Part shown: piece after piece, positions 14,852 to 25,700 of the stretch
Layout: every line of letters starts with the position of its first letter
How positions within the stretch are numbered: the stretch's first letter is position 1
IMG/VR virus record: IMGVR_UViG_3300047477_000310
Coordinates: 1 to 28,347 of that record
Source of the DNA: a virus
Strand: one strand, 5' to 3'
Length of the DNA stretch: 28,347 nucleotides
The notes under the pieces: model-generated
Database searches by the model: none
What the model saw: only the letters and a program-made list of their open reading frames with translations
Told to the model about the DNA's origin: nothing
Program-made: the position numbers and the translations under genes

Positions 14852-17069
14852 AGTCAGATTCTCTCGTAATTGTCAAGTTTTGAAGGTCTTCTATGTCACA
14901 TGAAATAGTATATTCTATTTGATTTGGATCAACTAAGAGCCTTTTAGGTAGTAGATTAGCACTATCTGAATTAGAACTATCTGATATAGTAAAAGTAGCT
15001 GATACTAATTCATCTATTAATACACCATTAGAAAGATTAAAAGAAGTTCCTAATTTAATATCAAATACAGAAGCTCCTATTAGTTCTTTTATTCTTATTT
15101 TATCAAGATACAAATATATGTTCCCTTTAGCTTTATTTATATATAAACAATAAGAATCTTTAGGTAAATTTGTAGAATAGTTTCTAATAAAATATTCACC
15201 AATCATTATTACAAAATCTAATTGGTTAGAGTACTCGTAGTTAATGTTTATACATATTTCGGAATTAAATTTAGAGTCTTGTGAAGAAAAAATAGAATTT
15301 GAATTACTGTTAGTTTTTACTACTAGTATACTGTTACCTTGTTTAATTAAATAATCATTAGTTATATACTCTAAAGGTTTAGTTGTAATAGGGTTAATTT
15401 TATAATTTTCTATCATTGCTGAAAAACTAATTCCTGTCTGTTCGTCTACAATTGAGAAAACATAAGGTTCTGAATTTTCTACAAATACTGATATGGCTAT
15501 TATATCTGTTTGAAGTAACTCAGTGTACAGATATGTCTTGTCTAAAGTAAGACTATTAATTTCACTGTTATAGAAGTACACAGAATCTTTATTTTTAATT
15601 TGTAAGTAAAAGGCCTTAATACCTCTTTCCCCTACTAACCTACCTATATCAATAATAACATCACACCAATCTCCTACTACAGTATTAATATCTGATAACT
15701 CGATGTAAGGATTGTTATTACATGTTTTATCTCCTATGATGGAACTGTAATCAACATTTAGTTTACTATAATTTAATGTAGTGTTACTTCCAGTTGTACT
15801 TAAATATATAACATCTAATTCATCATTAACATAAAGTGATCTAAGTTTAGTAGAATCAATATTATACTTATATTGTTCATTGCCTTTTTCTATTAAATTG
15901 TTATTGAAACTAATTACATTGTTAGTTAATTCATGATTAGTTTTTATTACAATTTCAGGTTTAAATGTTTTTAAATTAACATCGGTTAACGGTGGAGATA
16001 TATAAGGATTTTCATTAATATAGTGTGAGTATCTTAAATCAACATAATTAGTTATTTCTATAGTTTCATTGCAATCAATGTCTACTATTCTTTGAAATTC
16101 ATTTTGTAATTTAGAATACATGTCTTTACGAATAATTGTTGTTTCATTAATTAAGATGTTTTCTAAATTGTATCCAATTATATTAGCTGAAGTATATTCT
16201 AGATTACTTGAGTCTAGTAGTCGTACATAAACATCTTCTAAATTAACTAGTTTGTTTATAGTAGCTTCGCTATTTCTTTTGAAGTCATAAATACAAGAAA
16301 ATAAATTAAAATTAGTCTCTGTTGCATAAACTTCTACTTTCTTTGGTGCTGCTTTTATATCACTAGTTTCTTTTAGTTCCTCTACTATTCCATTAGATAA
16401 TATTCTTGTAATAGTTTTAGGATAATTCTTTAAAAATACTCTTTTAAATACAGCTGGCTCGTATTTTAAATTAAAAGACTGTAATAAGTACTCATTAGCT
16501 TTGCTATAAATAGAACTATATAAATCATGAAGAGGCTCTAATAATTTTAAAGTAGTGGAGTTAATGTTAGTATTAACTGTTCCCCATAAAGGGAATCCAA
16601 CTTTTACTCTTTTTGCTAATAGATTACTATCTATCAATCGAGTGCCTAGTGTGAAGTAATTAAATATTCTTTTAGTCTTTCTAATATATTTAACTTTTAC
16701 AGGTAGCCTTAAACTTCCTATATACATTGTATTTTCAAAGATAATTTCTAGTATGTTAGAATTTGAATCTTCGTATGATTGATCGTTTATGCGTAATTGA
16801 AAATTATGTTCGTTATTATCTGTAGTCATATAAATACAATCTAACTCATACTTAGCTCCAGTTTTAGTGTTTAAAAAAGAAGCTCTTGTTGATTGTAGTA
16901 CAGGAGTATATATTATATTCCCCTCTATATTTCTAAATTCAACTCGGACATTATACTCTATTATATTGCTGCTTTCTGTAGGAATATATAAAGTACTGTT
17001 TTCTATTGGGGAGTTATAAGTAGTGCATGTCAGATCATTTAATCTGACAAAACATTTAGATTTAATCAT
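14844..17069 (-). CDS. Putative baseplate wedge protein following gpJ, 741 aa
   Basis: The start is ATG 17069, overlapping the stop of the J-like gene (TAATG), with AGAGGA about 6 nt upstream. The protein is beta-rich with long Asn/Thr/Ser/Ile stretches and no membrane segments. Residues about 125-230 (FNYFTLGTRLIDSNLLAKRV, NSTTLKLLEPLHDLYSSIYS) are more helical. In contractile-tail phages the gene after the gp6/J-like wedge commonly encodes the next wedge or fibre-connecting subunit (Mu gp48, P2 gpI, T4 gp7 region). I assign that role from position; the sequence alone does not identify the family. Confidence 0.65.
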   Translation of the reverse strand: MIKSKCFVRLNDLTCTTYNSPIENSTLYIPTESSNIIEYNVRVEFRNIEGNIIYTPVLQSTRASFLNTKTGAKYELDCIYMTTDNNEHNFQLRINDQSYEDSNSNILEIIFENTMYIGSLRLPVKVKYIRKTKRIFNYFTLGTRLIDSNLLAKRVKVGFPLWGTVNTNINSTTLKLLEPLHDLYSSIYSKANEYLLQSFNLKYEPAVFKRVFLKNYPKTITRILSNGIVEELKETSDIKAAPKKVEVYATETNFNLFSCIYDFKRNSEATINKLVNLEDVYVRLLDSSNLEYTSANIIGYNLENILINETTIIRKDMYSKLQNEFQRIVDIDCNETIEITNYVDLRYSHYINENPYISPPLTDVNLKTFKPEIVIKTNHELTNNVISFNNNLIEKGNEQYKYNIDSTKLRSLYVNDELDVIYLSTTGSNTTLNYSKLNVDYSSIIGDKTCNNNPYIELSDINTVVGDWCDVIIDIGRLVGERGIKAFYLQIKNKDSVYFYNSEINSLTLDKTYLYTELLQTDIIAISVFVENSEPYVFSIVDEQTGISFSAMIENYKINPITTKPLEYITNDYLIKQGNSILVVKTNSNSNSIFSSQDSKFNSEICININYEYSNQLDFVIMIGEYFIRNYSTNLPKDSYCLYINKAKGNIYLYLDKIRIKELIGASVFDIKLGTSFNLSNGVLIDELVSATFTISDSSNSDSANLLPKRLLVDPNQIEYTISCDIEDLQNLTITRESDYD

Positions 17070-18262
17070 TATACTTCCTCTTGTATGCTATTTAAAAATA
17101 AGAATCTACCTTTAGGTAACACTACATCCTCTCCTTCATTTGATAAATTAAATACTTCTTCGGATACATGAGGGGATGTAAATTCAAATCTATAATCTTC
17201 TTGTTTTAGTTTATAATCAGTCAGATAATTATTAATATAAGTAAATAGTGTTTGTTTAGTTATTAGTTTATCAGTATAAAAATAATCATTTAGATTTAAA
17301 CAGATATTATCTAAGTAAGAAACAGTAGGCCTAGTGTCTGTATTAAAACTTATAAATAAATTACATACTACTGGATGGGGAGGTATAACCTTTACTAATT
17401 GTCCATAGATTACTTTATTACTTAAACTAGTTTCAATCATAGGCCCAATAAATGTTTCAATAAGGTTGTCATTACCACTTAAAATTAATCTTTTTGTATA
17501 AGGATAAATATAAGTAATAGGTCTACCCTCTAGATAATTATCTACTTCAATAGAATGAAGTAAAGGAACTTCTTTTGTAATTGAGGATATTAAAGAGTTA
17601 GCTCCATTGTGTGCTACGTATGTTCCTTCATATATTCGAGCTTTATAATCATCTTCCGTTTCTTCTATAGAAGCTAAACCTATCGACCTATTAAATGTTA
17701 AATCTAAGTAAGGTAAAATTGTACTAACGATTGAGTTATTGCTAGCGATAGTAAATTCAGTTTCTTCCTTTATTACAAAGTAACTAGATTCGGATGAAAG
17801 AGTTAGTCTAACAGATAAATTGACTGTATCATTAATAGTATTAAAATATACATTATCTATGTTAGTGACCATAAAATTATCATTGCTGTAAATTACAGTG
17901 TTAGCAGATAATACTTGAGTAGGTCCATCTAGTGCTGTAACAAGTGCTTGATCTTTATTAATTTTAACAGAGACTGCTTCAGTATTTGAAAGAATAACTA
18001 TATTATTATATCGTTTTCTATGAAGATTGTACTGTCTTCCAAATAAGTCTAAATACTCAGAAGGCATAGTACTAACATACCCTGTAGCTATTGTTTGATC
18101 TACTACATTTGCAAATTGAGTATGCTCATTAGAATAAGTATCTGCAATTTTCTTAATATTAGAGCCATCTGTAATGAAGTCTAAATTTAAATTTTCAGCT
18201 AACTTCGCTAACATTAATTCGTTATTAACATTTGTTTCTAATTGTTTATTAATCAATTTCAA
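17069..18262 (-). CDS. Baseplate J-like wedge protein (T4 gp6 / P2 gpJ / Mu gp47 type), 397 aa
   Basis: The region around residues 190-240 (ETEDDYKARIYEG then GANSLISSITKEVPLLHSIE) matches the conserved core of the baseplate J family, in which an E-x-D-x-x-R-x-R-like helix precedes a Gly/Ala-rich helix and a VxxVxV strand. VIPPHPVVCNLFISF near residue 295 is the usual conserved strand following the core. The gene lies directly after the gp25-like gene with a 14-nt overlap, the standard order. The frame begins with TTG at 18262, preceded by GAAGGGG at a close 4-5 nt distance; the next ATG would be 17 codons in and would lose a helical N-terminus. The wedge forms the inner ring of the baseplate around the hub. 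Confidence 0.85.
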   Translation of the reverse strand: MKLINKQLETNVNNELMLAKLAENLNLDFITDGSNIKKIADTYSNEHTQFANVVDQTIATGYVSTMPSEYLDLFGRQYNLHRKRYNNIVILSNTEAVSVKINKDQALVTALDGPTQVLSANTVIYSNDNFMVTNIDNVYFNTINDTVNLSVRLTLSSESSYFVIKEETEFTIASNNSIVSTILPYLDLTFNRSIGLASIEETEDDYKARIYEGTYVAHNGANSLISSITKEVPLLHSIEVDNYLEGRPITYIYPYTKRLILSGNDNLIETFIGPMIETSLSNKVIYGQLVKVIPPHPVVCNLFISFNTDTRPTVSYLDNICLNLNDYFYTDKLITKQTLFTYINNYLTDYKLKQEDYRFEFTSPHVSEEVFNLSNEGEDVVLPKGRFLFLNSIQEEV

Positions 18263-18656
18263 ATACCCCTTCTTTATAATATGTCTCTATAGAGAGTCTC
18301 TCTGTACCTATGTCAATATAAGTATAAAGTTTTAACGTGTTATCAAATATTAATGGAATGATTTCGAGTGTATTGCTATCTATAAAGTTATCGTAAGTTA
18401 AACAGTATCTAAAGGAAGTTATAATACTGTTTACTAATTCAGTACTTATTCCCTTACCTATGTTTTTATCTAAGTTAGCTCCATATGCTAAGTTTAATCT
18501 AAAATCACCTAAGTTGCTTTTGTAACGTTCTATAACGGTATCTCTTAATATATCTATAGGTTTTCTTACTAACTTTATATCGTTGTTAATTAATTCAATA
18601 TCGCCATATAATGGATCTATTTTTATGTCTCTTGTACTCGTTTTCCATATTGGCAT
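18249..18656 (-). CDS. gp25-like baseplate wedge protein, 135 aa
   Basis: Length and pattern fit the gpW/gp25 family (T4 gp25, Mu gp46, P2 gpW). An N-terminal DIKIDPLYGDIELIN segment is followed by a helix IDILRDTVIERYKSNLGDFR and the conserved RLNLAYGANL loop. Start ATG 18656 has a strong AAGGAG 7 nt upstream. The family member initiates sheath polymerisation and forms the inner wedge with the J-like protein, whose gene overlaps this one by 14 nt. The exact EPR motif of classical gp25 is replaced here by GDFR. Confidence 0.88.
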   Translation of the reverse strand: MPIWKTSTRDIKIDPLYGDIELINNDIKLVRKPIDILRDTVIERYKSNLGDFRLNLAYGANLDKNIGKGISTELVNSIITSFRYCLTYDNFIDSNTLEIIPLIFDNTLKLYTYIDIGTERLSIETYYKEGVFEID

Positions 18657-18665
18657 GTTATCTCC

Positions 18666-18974
18666 TTAAATTAATGACGCTGCTATTTTAGCTATTCCTG
18701 ACATAGTGCTGATGTTTTTTAATGGTAAGTCTAATGTTAATACAGGTACTGGTGTAATCATTGTAGAGGCTATGCCAGTAGCTAGTATAGGATTAAATCT
18801 ATAAATGCCGCTGACTTTAATGTTTTCTATTGGACTACTAATAGATAATGGTCCATTAATAAATGTTCCTGCTCCATTTACGGTTGTAACAGAATAAGGT
18901 CCAGAAGCTACTTGAGCATAATCTCTTCCTGTTTGTAAAAAAGAAGAAGAATCTGGTGTATCTTTTATAATCAT
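18666..18974 (-). CDS. Small protein in the spike position, 102 aa
   Basis: The start is placed at ATG 18974 because AGGA lies about 8 nt upstream. A longer frame to 19013 begins inside the previous gene without a ribosome site. The protein is Ser/Gly/Pro-rich and beta-like (YSVTTVNGAGTFINGPLSIS), with no charged helix. Its C-terminal half is hydrophobic (IASTMITPVPVLTLDLPLKN). It lies between the hub-adjacent gene and gp25, where Mu gp45-type spikes or PAAR-like tip proteins are usually encoded. A spike-tip role is a reasonable guess, but I see no clear PAAR metal-binding residues. Confidence 0.65.
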   Translation of the reverse strand: MIIKDTPDSSSFLQTGRDYAQVASGPYSVTTVNGAGTFINGPLSISSPIENIKVSGIYRFNPILATGIASTMITPVPVLTLDLPLKNISTMSGIAKIAASLI

Positions 18975-18976
18975 AG

Positions 18977-19720
18977 TTATTTTCCTGAAAATATTGAAAC
19001 AGGGAAATGACAATTTTTTGATTTTCCCTGTGCAATATTAGATAAACCTTTTACTATTCCTAAAGAATCTAAGAAAATTTGACCATCTTTAGGTTTAGAA
19101 GTATCGTTCATCCAAAGAGCGTTATCTTTGAATGCTAATATTTTATTGTGCATTTTCTCATCGTACGTAAATTTCTTTAACTCTTCTACTTCTTGTTCAG
19201 AGTACCCTGCTTTATAAAAGACTTCTAAGTTAATAGGAGAAAATAAGTCAAAATTAGGATCATTGTTACGTAAGGTAATTAACATCTCAGCAGGAAATAC
19301 AGTTAAAGAGTCAGAACCTTCATCTATCTCTGCATAAATTCCTATATTATTTCTTAAGATAACTTTACATCTTTTACCCTTATATCTTTCCATATTAAGA
19401 TTAATAGCAGATAGGTTAGTTTTAATAAAAACTTCATCATGAGTTAACCCGTGTACTTTTAGTCCTTCTGCAACGTTAAAGAAACCATCACCTCCATCAT
19501 CAACTTGCTCCCCTGTATCATCTACAGTGAACATAGGTAGTTTTTTGATTAGTGCGTAAACTGAATCTTCCTTAACTAAGAGAGTATCGATCACACCATA
19601 CATAGACTGTAACTTATTATCGTTAAGTCTAGTGATGTGATCTGAGGTATCTCTTAAATTATTATTAATGCTTGAATACAAATTACCTACTTTATTATAT
19701 AAAGTATTTATTAAACTCAT
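18977..19720 (-). CDS. Candidate baseplate spike or hub-associated protein, 247 aa
   Basis: It starts at ATG 19720, overlapping the TGA of the hub gene in an ATGA junction, with AAGGA 7 nt upstream. The N-terminal 60 residues are helical (LYNKVGNLYSSINNNLRD). Residues about 110-150 (YKGKRCKVILRNNIGIYAEI) are beta-rich and could be an OB-like barrel as in phage spikes. The C-terminus ends HFPVSIFSGK. The place immediately after the hub gene corresponds to the spike gene in Mu- and P2-like phages. The assignment is positional; no diagnostic motif is seen. Confidence 0.55.
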   Translation of the reverse strand: MSLINTLYNKVGNLYSSINNNLRDTSDHITRLNDNKLQSMYGVIDTLLVKEDSVYALIKKLPMFTVDDTGEQVDDGGDGFFNVAEGLKVHGLTHDEVFIKTNLSAINLNMERYKGKRCKVILRNNIGIYAEIDEGSDSLTVFPAEMLITLRNNDPNFDLFSPINLEVFYKAGYSEQEVEELKKFTYDEKMHNKILAFKDNALWMNDTSKPKDGQIFLDSLGIVKGLSNIAQGKSKNCHFPVSIFSGK

Positions 19721-22700
19721 TTTGGATTCCTTATTGGTAAATCAGTAGAACGTCCTAGTTCTTTACTAGTTACTTTCTTTAATTGATCTTTTAGTTCTTC
19801 AGCTTTCTTTTCTTCTTTAGATAGCATTTCTACTTCCGCATTAATTGCTTTTTCTAAAGCTCTTAGTTTCTTAGAATCTTCACTTGTCACTACTTTAGGC
19901 TCTCCTCTACTATTTAACTCAATTTTATTACCTTTAAGATTTGTAGAATAAGTAATTGGCGCATTTCTTTCTTCACCCTTACCATCACCATACCAGTTAA
20001 GCATTTGTATAAATAAGTTTTGTTCAGAACCTGCTAACTTACCATTCTCTGCGATAATATTAGCAGACTTCTTAGCTTGATCAATAGTCTTACCTAATTC
20101 TTCTTTATTACTTTCCCACCAAGAATTACGTTTTAAACCAGCCATACCAGCAGTATAAGGTTTACCATGTCTTACTAATGGATAAAGAAGTAAAGGTTGT
20201 CTAATAAGTTTATTTTCTTCCATTTTATCGAAAGCCCATTGTAATGCAAAAGTAATAATAACATCAATAGCTACAGCAGCTAAGCCAGCAACAGGCAGTG
20301 CAATTAAACCTACTACCATAGCTCTAGCTAATACTTTAGCCCCAATTAAACTTGCGTGGCCTGCTGCAACCCCTGCAAAACGAATAGGAGAGAATAGTAG
20401 TTTACCTGTAAAACGAAAAGCTTTACCGACAAGCCCTACTTCTTTTGCAGAGCGAGCTGCCATACTATCTTTAAAAGATGCTTTGGCTTTCTTAGCGTAC
20501 GCTGCGTATTTTGAACCACCAATTAATTGTTTAGTTCCAGTTATTTTACCATTAATCTTTTCAACAGCATCTGTGACTTTTAAATAGTGTGCAACATCTT
20601 TACCTAATAATTTCCAGTCTGATAATTCAGCTAATGGAAATAATTCATAAAATGCTTTTATATACCTACCCGTACCTGCACCAATCACAGTTCCAAACCT
20701 GTGAGGTTTTACTCCTAGAATGCCTGCTAATTGGGTTGTTACATAAATAGATAGAGCACTAACACTACGTGTTGCTAAAGCATAGTCTGGTGACTCTATT
20801 GCATTGTCAACAGAGTTATAAATTGGAAAAGAAGAAGGTTTATCAGAAGCTATGTGTAACTGATTCATAATAGTTAAAAGATCATAAACCATGTTAAAGT
20901 CTTTAGCTGTGAAATTCTCTTTTGATATATTTCTAAGTTTAGATGTCGCAATTTTAGAACAACAAATTAATTTAAACCATAAAGACGAGTATAAAAAGTT
21001 AGCAGCTTCTACATATTGACCTGGAACGATTTCAGTAATGAATCCTCTCTTATCATCGAAATGATGAGTACATTCTCTTACTAATACTAAACCTAACATT
21101 CTCTTTTCACTGTCATCTAAAAAGACATAATCTCCTGCTTTAATAGTTGGATTACCTACAACTAAGATTTTACCTGAATACATTTTTTCAGCTTCTTTTT
21201 TAAGATCTGTAGTACCATAACAGAAAGCCATATATTTAGAAACACATGAACTTAATGTTAAATTCTTCTCTCTTAAATCCCAACTAAAAATGTTATCATC
21301 CATCTTAATTTTTTGATTTTCCATTTCCCAAGGTTTAGCCGCTATACTCTCAGATCTACTGTCTGAGTATGCTACATTAGTAACAGTAGCATAAGTAGAG
21401 TTTAATCTTAAACCATTACTAATTAAGTTATGACTTGAAGTAACTAAATGCATATCAACAGCTGGTGACATTCTTTCACGACGATGTTCGTAGTAAGTTT
21501 GAGTAGAAAAACCTAGAGTTCCACCTTCAATCTCTTTAGCAGAGTTCATTTGTGTTGCTCTATTTATATCCTTAGCAAAATACATCTGTTCTTTAATACC
21601 ATAAAACATAGTCATTCTATCTTCATAAAATTTAGGTTTCATTATAGTATTAGGATGTCTATATTCCATTTGTTTCAAACAATCCCAAGGAGTCATTCTG
21701 TAAACAGAGAAAGGATAACCTTGCATGTATAGTCCACTGAAAGAACCAGTAAAATGACTAAACCATTCACCATCTCTATAGACTTGATCTACTGCCTCAA
21801 TTTCAGGAGCGAATATATTAGAGTATATTCTACTTCTGTATTGTGCAGGCGTTTTATCAAAAAACCAATTATACGAAAAACTAAACGTTCCAGGCGCTAA
21901 TGATCTATCTTCAGGGTCAAATAAACCTTGAAATTTATCTGCCCAGAATCCACTTGAGTATCCAAAATGAGTAATGCATCTAGCTAGTAAAGATTCTCCA
22001 ATTACTCCTGCTGTACTCATATGGTCATCTTGACTATTAAGCATTACAGGTTTTACTGGTCCAAAAATCTCACCTAATAACTCTTTACCAAAACCCTCGC
22101 ATATTACTTGAACATTTTGAGGATTAGATATATTAATATCAGTAATAGTCCCATTAAAAACCACATCCAGTTTTGAAATATTATTTCCATAACCTAATCT
22201 TATATGTAGTTTTAACCCTGCTCTTAATAATATATTGTCATTAGAGAATTGAGTTTCATAATCTGTTCCAATTTTATTAGGAGAGATTCCTTGCATCTTC
22301 TTTAAACCCATGAAAGCATCAGTATTTAAAAATGAAGGATCTGCTATATCCATTACTACTACATCTACTGGATTAACGTCATTATTACAAGCCATTGAAA
22401 AAGATTTAATTCCTTTTAACTCATAATACTGAATTCCACCTTTTAATGTATTTAACCAAAACTTATCATTCTCATTACCAATAGTAACATAAACTTTAAT
22501 AGCAGGGAGTGAAGTCTTTAATCCTAAATTAACATATTTATTCATTCTTTGAAAAATAGCTTTAGCTAATTCATCTTCATTATAAACAGTATTTTCAGGA
22601 GTAACACCAGCTTTAGGTACTAGAGCGTCTAAAGAAGCCTTAGAACTAATAGGGGGTGCTGTATTATTACCTTGTCCTACTGGATCACCTGCTTTATACT

Positions 22701-25700
22701 CTGTTAATAACTTAGTACCATAAGGATTAATAGGTTTTCCTTTATATCTAACTTCATAATGTAAGTGAGCTCCTGTTGAACTTCCTGATCCTTCTTTACC
22801 AGCTACCCCTCCACTAAATCCTATATGTTCACCTGCTTGCACTCTTTTACCAGCGCTAGATATTAATGATTTAGATAAGTGTGCATAACGAGTTAAGAAA
22901 CCATTACCATGATCTATCTCAATGTAATAACCAAAACTAGGTTTACCTTGAGGAGCTACTTGGGATTTAAACTTAGCAAAACCAGAAGCTGCTGCTACAA
23001 CTTTAGTCCCTGCTGGGCATTTTATATCAATACCTTTATGATTTTTACTTACTCCTCCTCCGCCTTTACGGTTTCCAAAAGGACTCTCAGTTCTAAAAGG
23101 ACCTCCTGCTACAGGTTGATAATTATTAAATTGAACACCATTTACTTTTGAAGCATTATCTAAATCAGCCTCTGTGAATCTTAAAGTATTTTGAGCTTTA
23201 GCTTTATCAACTTGATCGTCTGTTAAGAGCCTACCATCTGTTTTAAACTGACGAGGTTTATATGCAACACCGTTAGGTAATTTCCAAATTCCTCTGTTAT
23301 TGTCTTTAGCTTCTTGTTCTGCTTTTTTATAAGCAGAATTAGAAGTAAATTTATCAGGTACAAAGCCTAATCCATTTCTTAATAATGTTAATGCTGGATC
23401 TACACCATCAGGTAAAACAATTTTAGCGACATGACGAGTGCCTGTAGTATCTGGATCCATATCGATTATGGATACAGTTTTACCAAAAGCCATTCTAGTC
23501 ATTTCTTCTTTTGCTTTATTACCTAAAATTTCAGCAACACCTATTTCAGATTGTTTTAAAGTCTTTTTATCTACTTCTCCTAAATGCGTTGTCTCTGGTG
23601 TATCAATACCGTATAAACGTATTTGAATTCTTTCTCCAGTTTTACCATCTACGAAATCTAATGTATCACCATCTTCTGTAGTTGCTGCATGCCTGCCTAC
23701 AATAACACCAGTTCTACCTCTTCCTGCTTCCACAAAATTAACAGTATCAGCTTTAGTAGGAGTTACTACAAAGTTAGAATACAATTGATCTACTTTTTTA
23801 ACGTTAGCGTTATTTTGAGGAATAGTTGTACCTTGAACTTTTTCATTAGCTTTTGTAAATATATTATTAGCTAACTTAGTGAGAGTAGGGTATGATTTTT
23901 TAGATTCAGGTGCATTAGTAAAGATACCTATGAATTCTTGAATTGCATTTGGTGAGTAACCTGCTTGTAATTCTTTTGGAACATTATTATGGGAAAAACT
24001 ACGTTCAGTTAGTACTTTAATATAGGACTCTATTGTTTCCTTATGATTACCATTCCAAATTACACCCTTTACGTTACCTTGTTGTTTAAGCATTTCAATA
24101 GCAGCTGGTGCACTTGATGATTTACCTGAGATCACGCTATATAATTGCTCTAAAGAGCCAGGACCTAGATTGTAACCTAAGTAAAGTAGTACAGGATTTT
24201 GTTGACCATTGATTAAAGTAGAATTACCATAATTTTTTCTAATATATAGTAAGTATTCTATACCACAACATGCATTAAAGAAATGATCTGTTCTTAACTT
24301 AGGTCTCTGACTTGGAGCTTGGCTAGCAGCCCATGCTTTGTCTCTACCACTAGGCAAAGGATTTCCTTGAGAATCAATAACTTTATTATTAATCATCATT
24401 AGTTGAGTCATTGCGCCATTAGTAAGTTGGAATAAACCTTGAGCACCTTCTGAATCAAATGCTTTGGGATCTGTTCCATTAGCACTCTCAATGTGTAAGA
24501 ATGAGTAAACTAATTTTCTAAAATTATCATCTTTATCATAACCATAGTGTTTTAATGCTTTTTCAATAGCATCTACATAAGGTTGTTTAATAGTGATGTT
24601 CTTACCATTACCTACTCCTAAATCAGCTGGAGAGGGATTGAGTACACTAGTAAGCATAAAAGTATCGGGTGTAATTTTATTATATTCGATTTCTTTTAAT
24701 TGTCTATAATCTACAGGTAGAGGTAATGCTGTCGCATCAGGATTATCTTTAGCTGTTTCATCTTGTTTATTCATCTTTTCTGGAATTATTTCAAGATTAC
24801 CTGTTTGAGCGTACATTTGTTCATAGGCATTTGCTAACTCTGTTCCATCTAAATGATTTCTTTCAATTAAGAAAAAGAAAGGATCGATACTTTGTACAAG
24901 TAAATCTGTATTTCTATCGTACTCTGTTGGAGATAAATCTTCTAAACTTAGATCTTCATAGTTATATCCGAAGAATGTTTGAGCATAGAATTCTGAAAAC
25001 TCTTCAAAGAATGTTCTAACTTCTGTAGAATCAATTGATTGTGCTGCTGCTTGTTCTCCGTTCTTTAATGCTGCTTCTAGATTAGAAACTACTGTAATAG
25101 CTAGATTATCAAATCTACCACTTTTGTTAAGCTTAATTCCTGGGATATTAGTTGAAACTTTTCCTTCTTGAGCACTTTGTCTAGTTAGAAGTGTTTTAAC
25201 CATGAAAGGGATAAAACCTGAGTATATTTTATAAAGAGATGCTTCTGAGAAGTTAGGATTTTTTGTTACCTTATCAACAACTAGTCTTGTACTTCCCGAG
25301 CCTGAGAAGCTACCAGCTTCTCCAAATTTACCTGATCCTCCTATTTTTACATCAGGATTCCAGTTTGGATTTTCTTTAGTTTCTACTATTTCTTTACTTC
25401 CTTCAGTATACAAATTACTACCATTAACTAAATCTTTAGGATTTAAGTCTTTAGGTAAAAGTTCTACACCTTTGATTATATTTTGTCCAGGTTGTAGCTC
25501 AGGTAATAAACTAGACATAGTTTCTAGTGCATCATTTATTTTGTTTTTTTCAAAACCTAAATCATTATAAGCTGCTATAGCTAATTCAACTATAGATTTA
25601 AATGTTTTTAAAGAATGCATGTAAGTTTCAGAAGGATTCTTACTATTCATTATATCAGGAAATATTTTAGTAAATTCAGTTAACCATCTAACAGACATCT

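Noticed and set aside
18975-19013. Longer start for the 102-aa gene
   Set aside because: It would overlap the previous gene by 37 nt without a ribosome site, while ATG 18974 has AGGA upstream.
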